Shown: in pieces, positions 26,205 through 36,159 of the stretch | Layout: each line of letters begins with the position of its first letter | Position numbering within the stretch: position 1 is the stretch's first letter | NCBI RefSeq assembly: GCF_017795745.1 | Contig: NZ_CP059067.1 | Coordinates: forward strand, 5,146,001 to 5,210,000 | Direction of reading: 5' to 3' | DNA from: Rhizobacter sp. AJA081-3 | GTDB taxonomy: Bacteria > Pseudomonadota > Gammaproteobacteria > Burkholderiales > Burkholderiaceae_C | Length of the DNA stretch: 64,000 nucleotides | Made by a program: the position numbers and the translations under genes | Notes under the pieces: generated by a model | The model's input: the letters and a program-made list of their open reading frames with translations, nothing else | What the model was told of the DNA's origin: nothing | Databases searched by the model: none

Positions 26205-27036
26205 ACCGCGCCTCGACCTCGCAGTCGCCGCCGATCGCCAGCACCTCGGCCTCGCCGTGCAGCGATGTCGTGTTGAGCAGGCCGGGCACGAGCAGCAGCT
26301 TGCACTGCGGGATGCGCGCCTCGAGCACCCAGTCGCCGAAGCATTGCGCCGCGTCGCGCGTGGTGCTGAACGACACCAGGTTGTTCAGCCTCACGGTGCA
26401 GTGCCGCTCGCGCAGCGAGCCGGCGGCGATCTGCTCCTCGCAGCGTGTGCTGCCGCGCCACAGCGTGGCGTGCGTGCCGCTGCCGAGCAGCGCGAAGCGT
26501 GCGAGCATCCACTGGCAGAACTCGTAGAGCAGGTCGAGCTGCTGGAAGATGCTGTTGTTGTGGTAACGGCTGGCCCCCTTCTGCTCGAGGTAGGCCACCC
26601 AGGCCGGCGACGGGAAGCGCGCCAGCGGTGCGCCGTGGAAGCTGGGCACGAGGCCGAAGCGGCTCTCCACCCAGCCCTTGAGCACGGCGCCCGAAGGCCC
26701 GTTCGAATCGAGCCCCCAGCCCTGCAGCAGCTTGAGGTAGCTGGAGCGCCAGCGGCGCCGGTCGGGCGGCGGTTCGCCACGCTCCTCGTCGGAAGGCCGC
26801 ACCAGCCCGAAGGCCAGGCTCATGTAGTGCGCGAACACGGCACGTGCCTCGTCGGCATCGCGGCTGCGCTGCAGCAGCGCGAACAGGCCGGGGTTGCACT
26901 CGCGCGCGCCGGCGATGTGCAGCGGCTGAGGGTGCGCGTTGAAGGCCGTGCTCGCCAGCAGCGGCGCGGGCACGCCGACCAGGTTGGTCGTGTACCAGCG
27001 CGCCGGGTCGGCTTCACGGTCGCCTTCGAGGCTCAC
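26197..27036 (-). CDS. draT: NAD+--dinitrogen-reductase ADP-D-ribosyltransferase
   Basis: A 279-residue DraT, which transfers ADP-ribose from NAD+ to NifH to switch nitrogenase off. It shows the family features 'TNLVGVPAPLLASTAFNAHPQPLHIAG', 'HNNSIFQQLDLLYEFCQWML' and a C-terminal 'NLVSFSTTRDAAQCFGDWVLE', covering the NAD site. Reading order on the minus strand is haemoglobin, unknown, draT, draG, fmdB. The upstream gene stops 4 bases into its start codon (overlap). Confidence 0.95.
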   Translation of the reverse strand: MSLEGDREADPARWYTTNLVGVPAPLLASTAFNAHPQPLHIAGARECNPGLFALLQRSRDADEARAVFAHYMSLAFGLVRPSDEERGEPPPDRRRWRSSYLKLLQGWGLDSNGPSGAVLKGWVESRFGLVPSFHGAPLARFPSPAWVAYLEQKGASRYHNNSIFQQLDLLYEFCQWMLARFALLGSGTHATLWRGSTRCEEQIAAGSLRERHCTVRLNNLVSFSTTRDAAQCFGDWVLEARIPQCKLLLVPGLLNTTSLHGEAEVLAIGGDCEVEARYD

Positions 27037-27641
27037 ACGGGCCGGTTCTCGTTCGGGTTGCGTACCGGGCCCATCAGCTTCAGGCCTTCGTCGTAGGTGA
27101 TCGTGTCGAAGGTGATGTCGAACTTCAGCGCGGCGTCGGCCACGCGGTCGGTCTTGCCGGCGGTGTCGAGCTTCTTCAGCTCGGCCTTCTCGAGGTACAG
27201 CAGTTCGAGCAGCTCGTTGTAGACGGTGGCCTCGTCGATCGGCAGCACGTAGAACATCGCGCCCTTGAGCGGCACCTGGTACTTCTTGCTCAGGTCGATG
27301 TTGTTGCAGAAGAGGAAGTACTTGCCGCCGGCCGACAGCGTGTCGCCCAGCGTCTCGGCCACGTCCTTCAGGTGCTCGAAGCTGAGCAGGTAGCCGGCGA
27401 AGAAGGGCAGCTTGGGGTCGCCGACCTGCGCCACCGCAATCACCTGGTCGCAGGTCAGCTCGGGCGGGCGCGCCTCGTCGGCGAGCTTGGCGGCGAAGCG
27501 CAGCGCGAGCTCGCCGCGAAAGCCGTAGCGCCCCGGCTTCTTCGTCGGTGCCTTTAGCACCGGGTTGAGCAGGCGGCCCTCGGACTCGAGGCGGGCGAAG
27601 GCGGTGGACGCGAGTCCGGGTTCGGCGAGGGTGGTGCTCAT
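27033..27641 (-). CDS. Unknown protein encoded with draT and truncated haemoglobin
   Basis: A 202-residue soluble protein without known domain. It has a charged, conserved-looking core ('GRYGFRGELALRFAAKLADE', 'PFFAGYLLSFEHLKDVAETLGDTLSAGGKYF' split by a Gly-rich turn) and 'LDTAGKTDRVADAALKFDITFDTI'. No cysteine cluster or membrane segment. It overlaps draT by 4 bases and its start overlaps the haemoglobin stop (ATGA), so it is part of this operon. It may modulate switch-off, but that is inference from position. Confidence 0.75.
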   Translation of the reverse strand: MSTTLAEPGLASTAFARLESEGRLLNPVLKAPTKKPGRYGFRGELALRFAAKLADEARPPELTCDQVIAVAQVGDPKLPFFAGYLLSFEHLKDVAETLGDTLSAGGKYFLFCNNIDLSKKYQVPLKGAMFYVLPIDEATVYNELLELLYLEKAELKKLDTAGKTDRVADAALKFDITFDTITYDEGLKLMGPVRNPNENRPV

Positions 27642-28072
27642 CAGTGGCTCCGGTGGGTTGAATCGGTGTCGGTGTTCTTCAAGTGATCGGCGACCTTGGC
27701 GAAGGCGGCGAGCAGCTCGTCGCGCAGCGCGGCCTCGGTGCCGATCTCGTCGAGCGCCTGGCGCATGCAGGCCAGCCACGCATCGCGCGCCCCCGCGTCG
27801 ATGGCGAAGGGACCATGCACGCGGCGCAGCCGCGGCTGGCCGCGCTCGGCGGTGTAGCGCTTCGGGCCGCCCAGCCATTCGGCCAGGTAGAGGCGCAGCA
27901 CGGCCTTCGTTTCGGCGAGGTCGGCGTCGTGCATGGCACGGATGGCGCGGGCATCGTCGCGCAGGTCCATCGCACGATAGAACGCGTCGACCAGCCTGGC
28001 CACGGCCGCCTCGCCGCCCAGCCGCTGGAAGTGCGGGTTGGGGTTCGCGGCGACGACGGGCAGGGCGCTCAT
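27641..28072 (-). CDS. Group 2 truncated haemoglobin
   Basis: A 143-residue truncated haemoglobin (trHbO-type). The globin core is visible in 'FQRLGGEAAVARLVDAFYRAMD', 'LRLYLAEWLGGPKRYTAERG' and the proximal-His region 'RRVHGPFAID', followed by 'AWLACMRQALDEIG'. It heads the minus-strand operon with draT and draG, divergent from nifH. A plausible role is oxygen or nitric oxide handling to protect nitrogenase. A sigma-54-like element lies just 13 bases upstream. Confidence 0.9.
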   Translation of the reverse strand: MSALPVVAANPNPHFQRLGGEAAVARLVDAFYRAMDLRDDARAIRAMHDADLAETKAVLRLYLAEWLGGPKRYTAERGQPRLRRVHGPFAIDAGARDAWLACMRQALDEIGTEAALRDELLAAFAKVADHLKNTDTDSTHRSH

Positions 28073-28085
28073 GAACGCTCCAAGA

Positions 28086-28100
28086 GCAACCGCCGTACCA
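28086..28100 (-). promoter_or_regulatory. Candidate sigma-54 promoter of the haemoglobin-draTG operon
   Basis: On the minus strand TGGTACGGCGGTTGC matches TGGCACG-N4-TTGC with one change, with GG and GC 10 bases apart. It is about 77 bases from the NifA site at 28177. The predicted start would lie only about 2 bases before the ATG at 28072, which would bypass the GGAG site there, so the call is tentative. Confidence 0.5.
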
Positions 28101-28176
28101 CCTTCATCGATGCGCGAACGACGCCCGGTGAAGCGCTCGGTGGGTGAGGTCGCACGCGTCGCATCGCGTCCGGGTT

Positions 28177-28192
28177 TGTCGTGTTTCGAACA
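28177..28192 (+). promoter_or_regulatory. NifA upstream activator site, nifH promoter region
   Basis: Exact TGT-N10-ACA (TGTCGTGTTTCGAACA), flanked to give TTGT...ACAA. It is about 82 bases upstream of the nifH -24 element, a standard spacing, and almost equally far from the minus-strand sigma-54-like element at 28086-28100. Confidence 0.88.
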
Positions 28193-28273
28193 ATCGAACA
28201 AGGCCCCCGCGGCGACCGCGAAATCGTGCATTTACCTCGTGAAAACAAGCACTTGAATCAAGTCAAAAGGGGG

Positions 28274-28289
28274 TGGCACGCGCATTGCG
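28274..28289 (+). promoter_or_regulatory. Sigma-54 (-24/-12) promoter of nifHDK
   Basis: TGGCACG-CGCA-TTGC, a perfect consensus: GG at 28275-28276, GC at 28287-28288, 10 bases apart. The predicted start is about 130 bases before nifH, so a long leader is present. Confidence 0.93.
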
Positions 28290-28370
28290 AAGAGAAGGCT
28301 GCGCGGACCCCATGTCAGGCCCCGAGGGACCTTCCATAAGAAGACCCACAAGGCACCGAAGGCTGCATAG

Positions 28371-29327
<957 letters not shown>

Positions 29328-29342
29328 CGCAAAGCACGACAC

Positions 29343-29377
29343 GAGGGCGGGTGGCGCGTCGTGCGCCACCCCACCTC
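29343..29377 (+). other. nifH-nifD intergenic hairpin
   Basis: A 9-bp perfect stem (GGGTGGCGC / GCGCCACCC) with a 5-base loop, extended by GAGG/CCTC after a 2x2 internal loop. No T-run follows and nifD continues downstream, so it probably stabilises the nifH segment of the transcript or partly terminates it, giving NifH in excess over NifDK. Confidence 0.7.
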
Positions 29378-29408
29378 GGCAGCCTGACACACCCTGAGGA
29401 GTTCTCCC

Positions 29409-30872
29409 ATGTCCATGACCGTTGAAGAGCGCAAGGCCGTCAACAAGGCCCTGATCGACGAGGTCCTGAAGGCCTACCCCGACAAGATGGCCAAGCGCCG
29501 TGCCAAGCACCTCGGCCAGTACGAGGAAGGCAAGCCGGATTGCGGCGTCAAGTCCAACATCAAGTCGCTGCCCGGCGTGATGACCATCCGCGGCTGCGCC
29601 TACGCCGGCTCGAAGGGCGTGGTGTGGGGCCCGATCAAGGACATGGTGCACATCTCGCACGGCCCGGTGGGCTGCGGCCAGTACAGCTGGGCTGCGCGCC
29701 GCAACTACTACATCGGCACCACCGGCATCGACACCTTCGTGACGATGCAGTTCACCTCCGACTTCCAGGAGAAGGACATCGTCTTCGGTGGCGACAAGAA
29801 GCTCGACAAGATCATCGACGAGATCCAGGACCTGTTCCCGCTGAACAAGGGCATCTCGATCCAGAGCGAGTGCCCGATCGGCCTGATCGGCGATGACATC
29901 GAGGCGGTGTCGAAGAAGAAGTCCAAGGAATATGAAGGCCACACCATCGTGCCGGTGCGCTGCGAGGGTTTCCGCGGCGTCAGCCAGTCGCTCGGCCACC
30001 ACCTGGCGAACGACGCGATCCGCGACTGGGTGTTCGACAAGATGGATGGCAGCAAGCGCCCCGAGTTCGAGAGCACGCCCTACGACGTCACCATCATCGG
30101 CGACTACAACATCGGTGGCGATGCGTGGTCCTCGCGCATCCTGCTCGAGGAGATCGGCCTTCGCGTGATCGCGCAATGGTCCGGCGACGGCACCATCGCC
30201 GAGCTGGAGAACACGCCCAAGGCCAAGCTCAACCTCATCCACTGCTACCGCTCGATGAACTACATCAGCCGGCACATGGAAGAGAAGTACGGCATCCCCT
30301 GGGTCGAGTACAACTTCTTCGGCCCGACCAAGATCGCCGCCAGCCTGCGCGAGATCGCCAGCCACTTCGACGACAAGATCAAGGCCAACGCCGAGGCGGT
30401 GATCGCCAAGTACCAGCCGCTGGTCGACGCGGTGATCGCCAAGTACCGGCCGCGCCTGCTCGACAAGACGGTGATGCTCTACGTCGGCGGCCTGCGCCCG
30501 CGCCACGTGATCGGCGCCTACGAAGACCTGGGCATGAAGGTGGTCGGCACCGGCTACGAGTTCGGCCACAACGACGACTACCAGCGCACCACGCACTACA
30601 TCGGCGACGCCACGCTGATCTACGACGACGTGACCGGCTACGAGTTCGAGAAGTTCGTCGAGAAGATCCAGCCGGACCTGATCGGCTCGGGCATCAAGGA
30701 GAAGTACGTGTTCCAGAAGATGGGCGTGCCGTTCCGGCAGATGCACAGCTGGGACTACAGCGGCCCGTACCACGGCTACGACGGCTTCGCGATCTTCGCG
30801 CGCGACATGGACATGGCGATCAGCTCGCCGGTCTGGAAGCTCGCCAAGGCCCCGTGGAAGAACGCAGCGTAA
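29409..30872 (+). CDS. nifD: Nitrogenase MoFe protein alpha chain NifD
   Basis: The 487-residue alpha subunit that holds FeMo-co and half of each P-cluster. P-cluster ligands lie in '[18 protein letters not shown]', '[11 protein letters not shown]' and '[15 protein letters not shown]'. FeMo-co ligands are the Cys in '[11 protein letters not shown]' and the His in '[19 protein letters not shown]'. Length and motifs are those of Mo-nitrogenase, not VnfD or AnfD (no delta subunit gene follows). Confidence 0.99.
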   Translation: MSMTVEERKAVNKALIDEVLKAYPDKMAKRRAKHLGQYEEGKPDCGVKSNIKSLPGVMTIRGCAYAGSKGVVWGPIKDMVHISHGPVGCGQYSWAARRNYYIGTTGIDTFVTMQFTSDFQEKDIVFGGDKKLDKIIDEIQDLFPLNKGISIQSECPIGLIGDDIEAVSKKKSKEYEGHTIVPVRCEGFRGVSQSLGHHLANDAIRDWVFDKMDGSKRPEFESTPYDVTIIGDYNIGGDAWSSRILLEEIGLRVIAQWSGDGTIAELENTPKAKLNLIHCYRSMNYISRHMEEKYGIPWVEYNFFGPTKIAASLREIASHFDDKIKANAEAVIAKYQPLVDAVIAKYRPRLLDKTVMLYVGGLRPRHVIGAYEDLGMKVVGTGYEFGHNDDYQRTTHYIGDATLIYDDVTGYEFEKFVEKIQPDLIGSGIKEKYVFQKMGVPFRQMHSWDYSGPYHGYDGFAIFARDMDMAISSPVWKLAKAPWKNAA

Positions 30873-30900
30873 GCCTCAACCCTCACGCCAGGAGAACACC

Positions 30901-32460
30901 ATGCCCCAATCAGCTGACAAGGTCATCGACCACGAACTGCTGTTCCGCGAGCCGGAGTACCAGAAGATCTTTGCCGACAAGAAGGCGAACTTTGAGTTCA
31001 ACCATTCCGACGTGAAGGTCGCGGAGATCCGCGACTGGACGAAGAGCAAGGAATACAAGGACAAGAACTTCGCCCGCGAGGCGCTCACCGTCAACCCGGC
31101 CAAGGCCTGCCAGCCGCTGGGCGCGGTGTACGTGGCCAACGGCTTCCACAAGACGCTGAGCTTCGTGCACGGCTCGCAGGGCTGCGTGGCCTACTACCGC
31201 AGCCACTTCAGCCGCCACTTCAAGGAGCCGACCTCCTGCGTCAGCTCGTCGATGACGGAAGACGCGGCCGTGTTCGGCGGCCTGAACAACATGGTCGACG
31301 GCCTGGCCAACGCCTACAACCTGTACAAGCCGGAGATGATCGCCGTCAGCACCACCTGCATGGCGGAAGTGATCGGCGACGACCTGAACGCCTTCATCAA
31401 GACGAGCAAGGAAAAGGGCAGCGTGCCCGCCGAGTTCGACGTGCCCTTCGCGCACACGCCGGCCTTCGTGGGCAGCCACGTCACCGGCTACGACAACGCG
31501 CTGCTCGGCGTGCTGCAGCACTTCTGGGACGGCAAGGCCAAGACCACCGAACCGCTGGTGCGCGTGCCCGATGAGAGCATCAACTTCATCGGCGGCTTCG
31601 ACGGTTTCGTGGTCGGCAACATGAAGGAGATCAAGCGCATCTTCGACCTGTTCGGCGCGAAGGTGAACATCGTCTGCGACCCGTCGGAGGTGTGGAACAC
31701 GCCCACCGACGGCGAGTTCCGCATGTACGAGGGCGGCACCACCAAGGCCGAGGTCGAGGCGGCGCTGCACGCCAAGGCGACCATCGTGTTCCAGGAGTAC
31801 TGCTGCGAGAAGACCGCCAAGTACCTGGCCGAGAAGGGCCAGGAGGTGGTGGTGCTCAACGCGCCCGTGGGCGTGGCCGGCACCGACCGCTTCATCATGG
31901 CGATCTCGCGCCTGACCGGCAAGCCGGTGCCCGCGATCCTCGAGAAGGAGCGCGGCCAGCTCGTCGACGCGATGGCCGACAGCCAGGCCCACCTGCACGG
32001 CAAGCGCTACGCGCTATACGGCGACCCGGACCAGATGCTCGGCTACAGCGAGTTCCTGCTCGAGCTCGGCGCCGAGCCGGCCCATGTGCTGGCCACCAAT
32101 GGCGGCGAAGACTGGGCGAACAAGGTGCAGGCGCTGTTCGACAGCTCGCCCTACGGCGCCAATTGCAAGGTCTACCCGAAGCGCGACCTGTGGCACATGC
32201 GCTCGCTGCTGCACACCGAGCCGGTGGACTTCCTGATCGGCAACACCTACGGCAAGTACCTCGAGCGCGACTGCGGCACGCCGCTGATCCGCCTGGTCTT
32301 CCCGATCTTCGACCGGCACCACTACCACCGCTTCCCGACCTGGGGCTACAACGGTGCGCTGTGGCTGCTGACCATGCTGCTCGACGAGTTCTTCGAGACG
32401 CTGGACGCGAACACCATCGTGCCCGGCAAGACCGATTACTCGTACGACATCATCCGATAG
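30901..32460 (+). CDS. nifK: Nitrogenase MoFe protein beta chain NifK
   Basis: The 519-residue beta subunit, completing the P-clusters. Ligands lie in '[16 protein letters not shown]', '[21 protein letters not shown]' and '[13 protein letters not shown]'. It follows nifD by 28 bases with a GGAG ribosome site. A [2Fe-2S] ferredoxin gene starts 8 bases after its stop. Confidence 0.99.
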   Translation: MPQSADKVIDHELLFREPEYQKIFADKKANFEFNHSDVKVAEIRDWTKSKEYKDKNFAREALTVNPAKACQPLGAVYVANGFHKTLSFVHGSQGCVAYYRSHFSRHFKEPTSCVSSSMTEDAAVFGGLNNMVDGLANAYNLYKPEMIAVSTTCMAEVIGDDLNAFIKTSKEKGSVPAEFDVPFAHTPAFVGSHVTGYDNALLGVLQHFWDGKAKTTEPLVRVPDESINFIGGFDGFVVGNMKEIKRIFDLFGAKVNIVCDPSEVWNTPTDGEFRMYEGGTTKAEVEAALHAKATIVFQEYCCEKTAKYLAEKGQEVVVLNAPVGVAGTDRFIMAISRLTGKPVPAILEKERGQLVDAMADSQAHLHGKRYALYGDPDQMLGYSEFLLELGAEPAHVLATNGGEDWANKVQALFDSSPYGANCKVYPKRDLWHMRSLLHTEPVDFLIGNTYGKYLERDCGTPLIRLVFPIFDRHHYHRFPTWGYNGALWLLTMLLDEFFETLDANTIVPGKTDYSYDIIR

Positions 32461-32468
32461 GCGCGGCC

Positions 32469-32816
32469 ATGGCGAACGTCACATTCACCTCGCCGCGCAT
32501 GCAGCGCGACCTCACCGTCTACGCGGTGGCGGGCGACACCCACACGCTGCTGTCGGTGGCCAAGAAGCACAAGGTGCCGCTCGAGTCCGACTGCGAGAAC
32601 GGCGAGTGCGGCTCCTGCCTGATCCAGGTGAGCGTGCTGTCGGGCAAGGCGCCCATCGGCATGGCGCTCACCGAGAAGGAGAAGACGGTGCTGCGCTACG
32701 CCGGCAAGATCACGCAGGCGCAGATCGACGACGCCGAGACGAACGACAGGCCGCCGCCCTGGCGGCTGGCCTGCCAGTTCATCGTGCGGCACGAAGACAT
32801 CCTGGTGAAGTTCTGA
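32469..32816 (+). CDS. [2Fe-2S] ferredoxin downstream of nifK
   Basis: A 115-residue plant-type [2Fe-2S] ferredoxin with ligands 'CENGECGSCLIQV' and 'LACQFIV'. It resembles the nif-linked FdxD/Shethna FeS I group, which may donate electrons or form protective complexes. The close spacing to nifK (8 bases) places it in the nifHDK transcript. A 7-bp hairpin follows directly. Confidence 0.88.
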   Translation: MANVTFTSPRMQRDLTVYAVAGDTHTLLSVAKKHKVPLESDCENGECGSCLIQVSVLSGKAPIGMALTEKEKTVLRYAGKITQAQIDDAETNDRPPPWRLACQFIVRHEDILVKF

Positions 32817-32823
32817 TCGGAAC

Positions 32824-32841
32824 GGGGCGCGCCTGCGCCCC
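32824..32841. terminator. Hairpin ending the nifHDK operon
   Basis: A perfect 7-bp stem (GGGGCGC / GCGCCCC) with a 4-base loop, 7 bases past the ferredoxin stop and just before the end of a convergent small gene. No T-run on either side, so it may be a bidirectional but weak terminator. Confidence 0.55.
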
Positions 32842-32844
32842 GGC

Positions 32845-33036
32845 TCAGATGCTCTGGTTGTCCTGCGTATCGGTGACGGGCTTGCCGTCCTCGCCGAGAT
32901 CCTTGTTCGGCTTGATGGCAGGCGAGCCCGCGCCCACGGCCGGGTCGACATGGCCCTCGACGTGGCGCAGGAACTCGTCGACCTGCTCGGTCGAGTGCGA
33001 AGAGGGCTCGATGTGAGCGCTGGGCTGGGTGGCCAT
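32845..33036 (-). CDS. Small hydrophilic protein of unknown function
   Basis: A 63-residue acidic, probably disordered protein ('HSTEQVDEFLRHVEGHVDP', 'PNKDLGEDGKPVTDTQDNQ'). It has an AGGAG ribosome site 8 bases upstream of the ATG, supporting translation. No known family. It is 41 bases downstream of a collagen-like lipoprotein gene on the same strand. Confidence 0.6.
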   Translation of the reverse strand: MATQPSAHIEPSSHSTEQVDEFLRHVEGHVDPAVGAGSPAIKPNKDLGEDGKPVTDTQDNQSI

Positions 33037-33077
33037 GGGGTGGCTCCTGGAGTGAGGGGGGAGTGGGCGACGCGGGC

Positions 33078-33383
33078 TCAGTTCGAGGGCGCCGACGCAG
33101 CCGGCGGCACCACGATCACCGTGGTGCTGCCCCCCGTCTTGCCGGTGTCGCCGGTGCTGCCGGTCGCACCGGTGTAACCCGTGGCGCCGGTGCTGCCGGT
33201 GTCTCCGGTGCTGCCGGTATTGCCCGTGGCGCCGGTGCCGCCGGCGGGGCCAGCCGGTCCGGGAGGGCCGGCCACCGGTGCGGGTGTTTCCGCCGGTACG
33301 GGCACGGCCACGACGACGGGCTTGTTGCAGGCGGCCAGGCCCGTGGCGGCGAACAGGGACAACAGGATCAATGAGCGGTTCAT
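33078..33383 (-). CDS. Collagen-like Gly-X-Y lipoprotein
   Basis: A 101-residue lipoprotein: signal peptide with lipobox 'GLAAC', then from about residue 39 some 16 uninterrupted Gly-X-Y triplets ('GPPGPAGPAGGTGATGNT' and on, mostly G-[ASD]-T), ending in a Pro/Ala/Ser tail. It is expected to form a triple helix on the outer membrane. Thr-rich collagen-like proteins are known on bacterial surfaces and in phage tails; here no phage genes are near. Confidence 0.8.
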   Translation of the reverse strand: MNRSLILLSLFAATGLAACNKPVVVAVPVPAETPAPVAGPPGPAGPAGGTGATGNTGSTGDTGSTGATGYTGATGSTGDTGKTGGSTTVIVVPPAASAPSN

Positions 33384-33462
33384 GGGACGACCTCGCGGAG
33401 TTCGGCCCTTCAGGCTAGGCGCCTCGTCGCCGGCTGTCGGTGCGCTGCTGCACGCAGCGGCT

Positions 33463-34626
33463 TCACTCGCCGAGCAGTTCGCCGATGGGCTTGAGGTCGT
33501 CGACGCGGTCGCACACCGACTTCAGCGCCATCAGCAGCGGCGGGCCCAGCAGCAGGCCCCAGATGCCCCACAGCCAGCCCCAGGCGAGCACGCCGACGAA
33601 GATCACCACCGGGTTCATCCGGCTGGCCCGCCCGGTGAGCCAGGGTGTCAGCAGGTTGCCCTCGAGCGTGTTGATGAACAGCGAGACGCCGCCGATCAGC
33701 AGCGCCATCTCCAGCGTGCCGAACTGCAGGAAGCCCACCAGCGCCAGGCCGCCGGCGGTGGCCACCGAGCCGAGGTACGGCACCAGGTTGAGGACCGCCG
33801 CCACGATGCCCCACACGGCCGCATGCTGCAGGCCGATCCACCACATCGACAGCCAGGTGGCGACGCCGACCAGCACGCTGGTGAAGACCTGGATCATCAG
33901 GTAGTGGTGGATCTGCCCGGTGATCTCGTCGAGCATCTGGATGGTGATCTTCTTCTTGCTGAAGGTCGGGCCGGCCAGCTTGACCATCTTGCGGCGGAAG
34001 CTGTCGCCCGCGGTCATCAGGAAGAAGCTGACGAACAGCACCACCATCGCCTGGCCGATCAGGCCGACCAGGCCCAGCGTGCTGCTCCACAGGTAGTCGC
34101 GGATGTTGAAGCGCGGCCGCTCGATCTGCACCCGGGTCACGCCCTTGGCGGCCGGCGGCGCCTTCGCCACGCCTTCGGCGGCGGCCTCCTCGAGCTTCGC
34201 CGCGGCGCGCTGCATCTTGTCGATCGAGCTCTCGGGTGCGCCGCGCCGGCTCTGCACCGCCTCGCGAAGCTTCTGCGCGGCGTCGGGCAGCGAGTCGGCC
34301 AGCGCGCCGGCGTCGTCGGCGAGCGAATACGAGATGGAGCCGAGCCCGGCCACCAGGCCCAGCAACAGCACCGCCGCACCAGCCGCGCGCGGCAGGTGCC
34401 AGCGCTGCAGCCGCTCGACGGCCGGGGACAATCCGTAGCTCAGCATCACGCCGAGCAGCAGCGGGATGAACACCGCGCTGGCCCAGTGCAAGGTGTAGAC
34501 GCAGGCCAGCAGCGCGATCACCGCCAGCGACACGCTGCGCACGTCGACGGGCAGGATCACATGCACGCGGCCGGGCGCGTCGTCGTCGCGGGCGGCCTCG
34601 GTCGCAGCAGTGGGGTCGTCGTCCAT
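33463..34626 (-). CDS. AI-2E family (PerM-like) membrane transporter
   Basis: A 387-residue polytopic membrane protein of the AI-2E/PerM family, with about eight transmembrane helices in the usual 2+1+5 layout ('LAVIALLACVYTLHWASAVFIPLLLG', 'GLIGQAMVVLFVSFFLMTAG', 'TAGGLALVGFLQFGTLEMALLIGGVSLFI' in parts) and the extended periplasmic helical region between. Members export small signals or act as Na+/H+ antiporters; the substrate is not known. Confidence 0.9.
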   Translation of the reverse strand: MDDDPTAATEAARDDDAPGRVHVILPVDVRSVSLAVIALLACVYTLHWASAVFIPLLLGVMLSYGLSPAVERLQRWHLPRAAGAAVLLLGLVAGLGSISYSLADDAGALADSLPDAAQKLREAVQSRRGAPESSIDKMQRAAAKLEEAAAEGVAKAPPAAKGVTRVQIERPRFNIRDYLWSSTLGLVGLIGQAMVVLFVSFFLMTAGDSFRRKMVKLAGPTFSKKKITIQMLDEITGQIHHYLMIQVFTSVLVGVATWLSMWWIGLQHAAVWGIVAAVLNLVPYLGSVATAGGLALVGFLQFGTLEMALLIGGVSLFINTLEGNLLTPWLTGRASRMNPVVIFVGVLAWGWLWGIWGLLLGPPLLMALKSVCDRVDDLKPIGELLGE

Positions 34627-34685
34627 GGGCCGGGCCCTCCCCGTGGCCGCGGCCCAGTCTACGCCCCGGCGTGCGGGGCGCCGCG

Positions 34686-35999
34686 TCAGAGGGCCATGGC
34701 CGCGGCCAGGCTATCGCGTGCCGCCTTGTTCATGCGGATCTGGTACGGCAGGAAGGTCAACCGCTCCTCGACCGTCGCGCCGCCGGGGTTGGAGACGTAG
34801 TACGAGCCGCCGAGCACCGCACCGTCGCGAATCAGCGCGCCGGTGTAGACGTTGCCGTTGAGCTGGAAGTAGATGCGGTGCTGCACCGTGCTGCTCAGCG
34901 TGGCCGACGCCGGCCGCGGCGCGGTCGCCACCCACACCGGCACGCCGTTCACCGTGTCCAGCGTGCCGTCGGCCAGGTGGTAGGTGGTGAGGTCGCTGTT
35001 CGAGACGATGCCGGTGGTCAGCGCCGCGGTCAGCGTGGTGCCGCTCACGCAGGGCGTGATGTTGGCGTCGGTGGTCGCGCCCACGCAATCGAAGGCGGTG
35101 TAGCGGTCGCCCAGGCTCGTCGACGTGTACTTGACGTAGGCCGCGCCGGCCTGATACGTGGCACCGGCCGTGAACACCGCGGGGTTGGCGAAGAAGGAGT
35201 TGAACCACTGCGCGAACTCGGCCGGCGTGGCCGACACCTGGCCCGCCAGCGTGGCCGAGGTGTAGGCGCTGCGCAGCTGCGAGTAGGCCACCGTGGTGTT
35301 GTCGGCGGCCAGCGAATCGACGCGTACGTCGCTGCCCACGTACGAGATGCGGTTGGAGGCCTGCAGCGTCGGCACCACGAGGATCGCGCCGTTCTTCAGG
35401 ATGCGCGTCGGGCCGGTGCTGGTCAGCGCCAGGCTGGTGGCCAGGTTCGCCGGCGCCGATTGCGCGTTGGTCTGCGGGCCGGCGGTCAGAGGCGATTGCG
35501 CCAGCACCGAAGACTCGGAGTAGGCGTAGTTGGTGCCGCTGGCCTGCGGTCCCGACAGGTTGAGGTTCCAGCGGAACAGGTAGCTGCCGGCGGACGGTGC
35601 CAGGGCCACGCTCTCGAAGGCCTGCTGGCTGGCGCTGGCCACGAGGCTCAGCGCGGCCGCGCTGCTGGTCACGCTGCCGTCGGCATTGCTCACCGTCACG
35701 CTGTACTGGGCGCCCTGGTCGGCGTAGCTCGCCGGGGGCGTGGCGTACGTAGCGGCCGTGGCGCCCGCGATGGCCGTGCCGTTGCGCCGCCATTGGTAAC
35801 TCAGGCCGGCGCCGCTGGCGGTGACCGAGAAGGTGGCGCTCGCGTCGGTCAGCACCGATTGCGCCGTGGGCTGCGCCGAGATCACCGGCGGGTTCAGCAC
35901 GACCGGCGGGCTCGAATCGCCGCCACCGCCGCCACAGGCGACCAGCGCCGCGGCCAAAGTTCCCCCCACCGCGCTGCGCGCGAATGCCTTCATGCTCAT
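34686..35999 (-). CDS. Ig-like domain exported lipoprotein
   Basis: A 437-residue secreted protein. The N terminus has a lipobox-like 'ALVACGGGGGDSS', then one immunoglobulin-like domain ('PTAQSVLTDASATFSVTASG', 'LSYQWRRNGTAIAGATAATY', 'GAQYSVTVSNADGS') at about residues 35-120, and a long C-terminal region of unknown fold with Ser/Thr/Ala-rich beta strands. A cell-surface role is likely; the partner is unknown. It is monocistronic. Confidence 0.8.
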   Translation of the reverse strand: MSMKAFARSAVGGTLAAALVACGGGGGDSSPPVVLNPPVISAQPTAQSVLTDASATFSVTASGAGLSYQWRRNGTAIAGATAATYATPPASYADQGAQYSVTVSNADGSVTSSAAALSLVASASQQAFESVALAPSAGSYLFRWNLNLSGPQASGTNYAYSESSVLAQSPLTAGPQTNAQSAPANLATSLALTSTGPTRILKNGAILVVPTLQASNRISYVGSDVRVDSLAADNTTVAYSQLRSAYTSATLAGQVSATPAEFAQWFNSFFANPAVFTAGATYQAGAAYVKYTSTSLGDRYTAFDCVGATTDANITPCVSGTTLTAALTTGIVSNSDLTTYHLADGTLDTVNGVPVWVATAPRPASATLSSTVQHRIYFQLNGNVYTGALIRDGAVLGGSYYVSNPGGATVEERLTFLPYQIRMNKAARDSLAAAMAL

Positions 36000-36159
36000 C
36001 TCGACCCTCCCCAGGGCTGTTGGATTTGATTCGTGCAGCCCTCCCGGCGGGATGGCCGGGGTGGCACTCTAGCGATGCCGGGCAAGCCGGGCAATACCGC
36101 GGCCCGGTGTCGCGACCGCGACAATCCTCGCCTGGCACCCGCCCGTCCCTGGAGACCCC

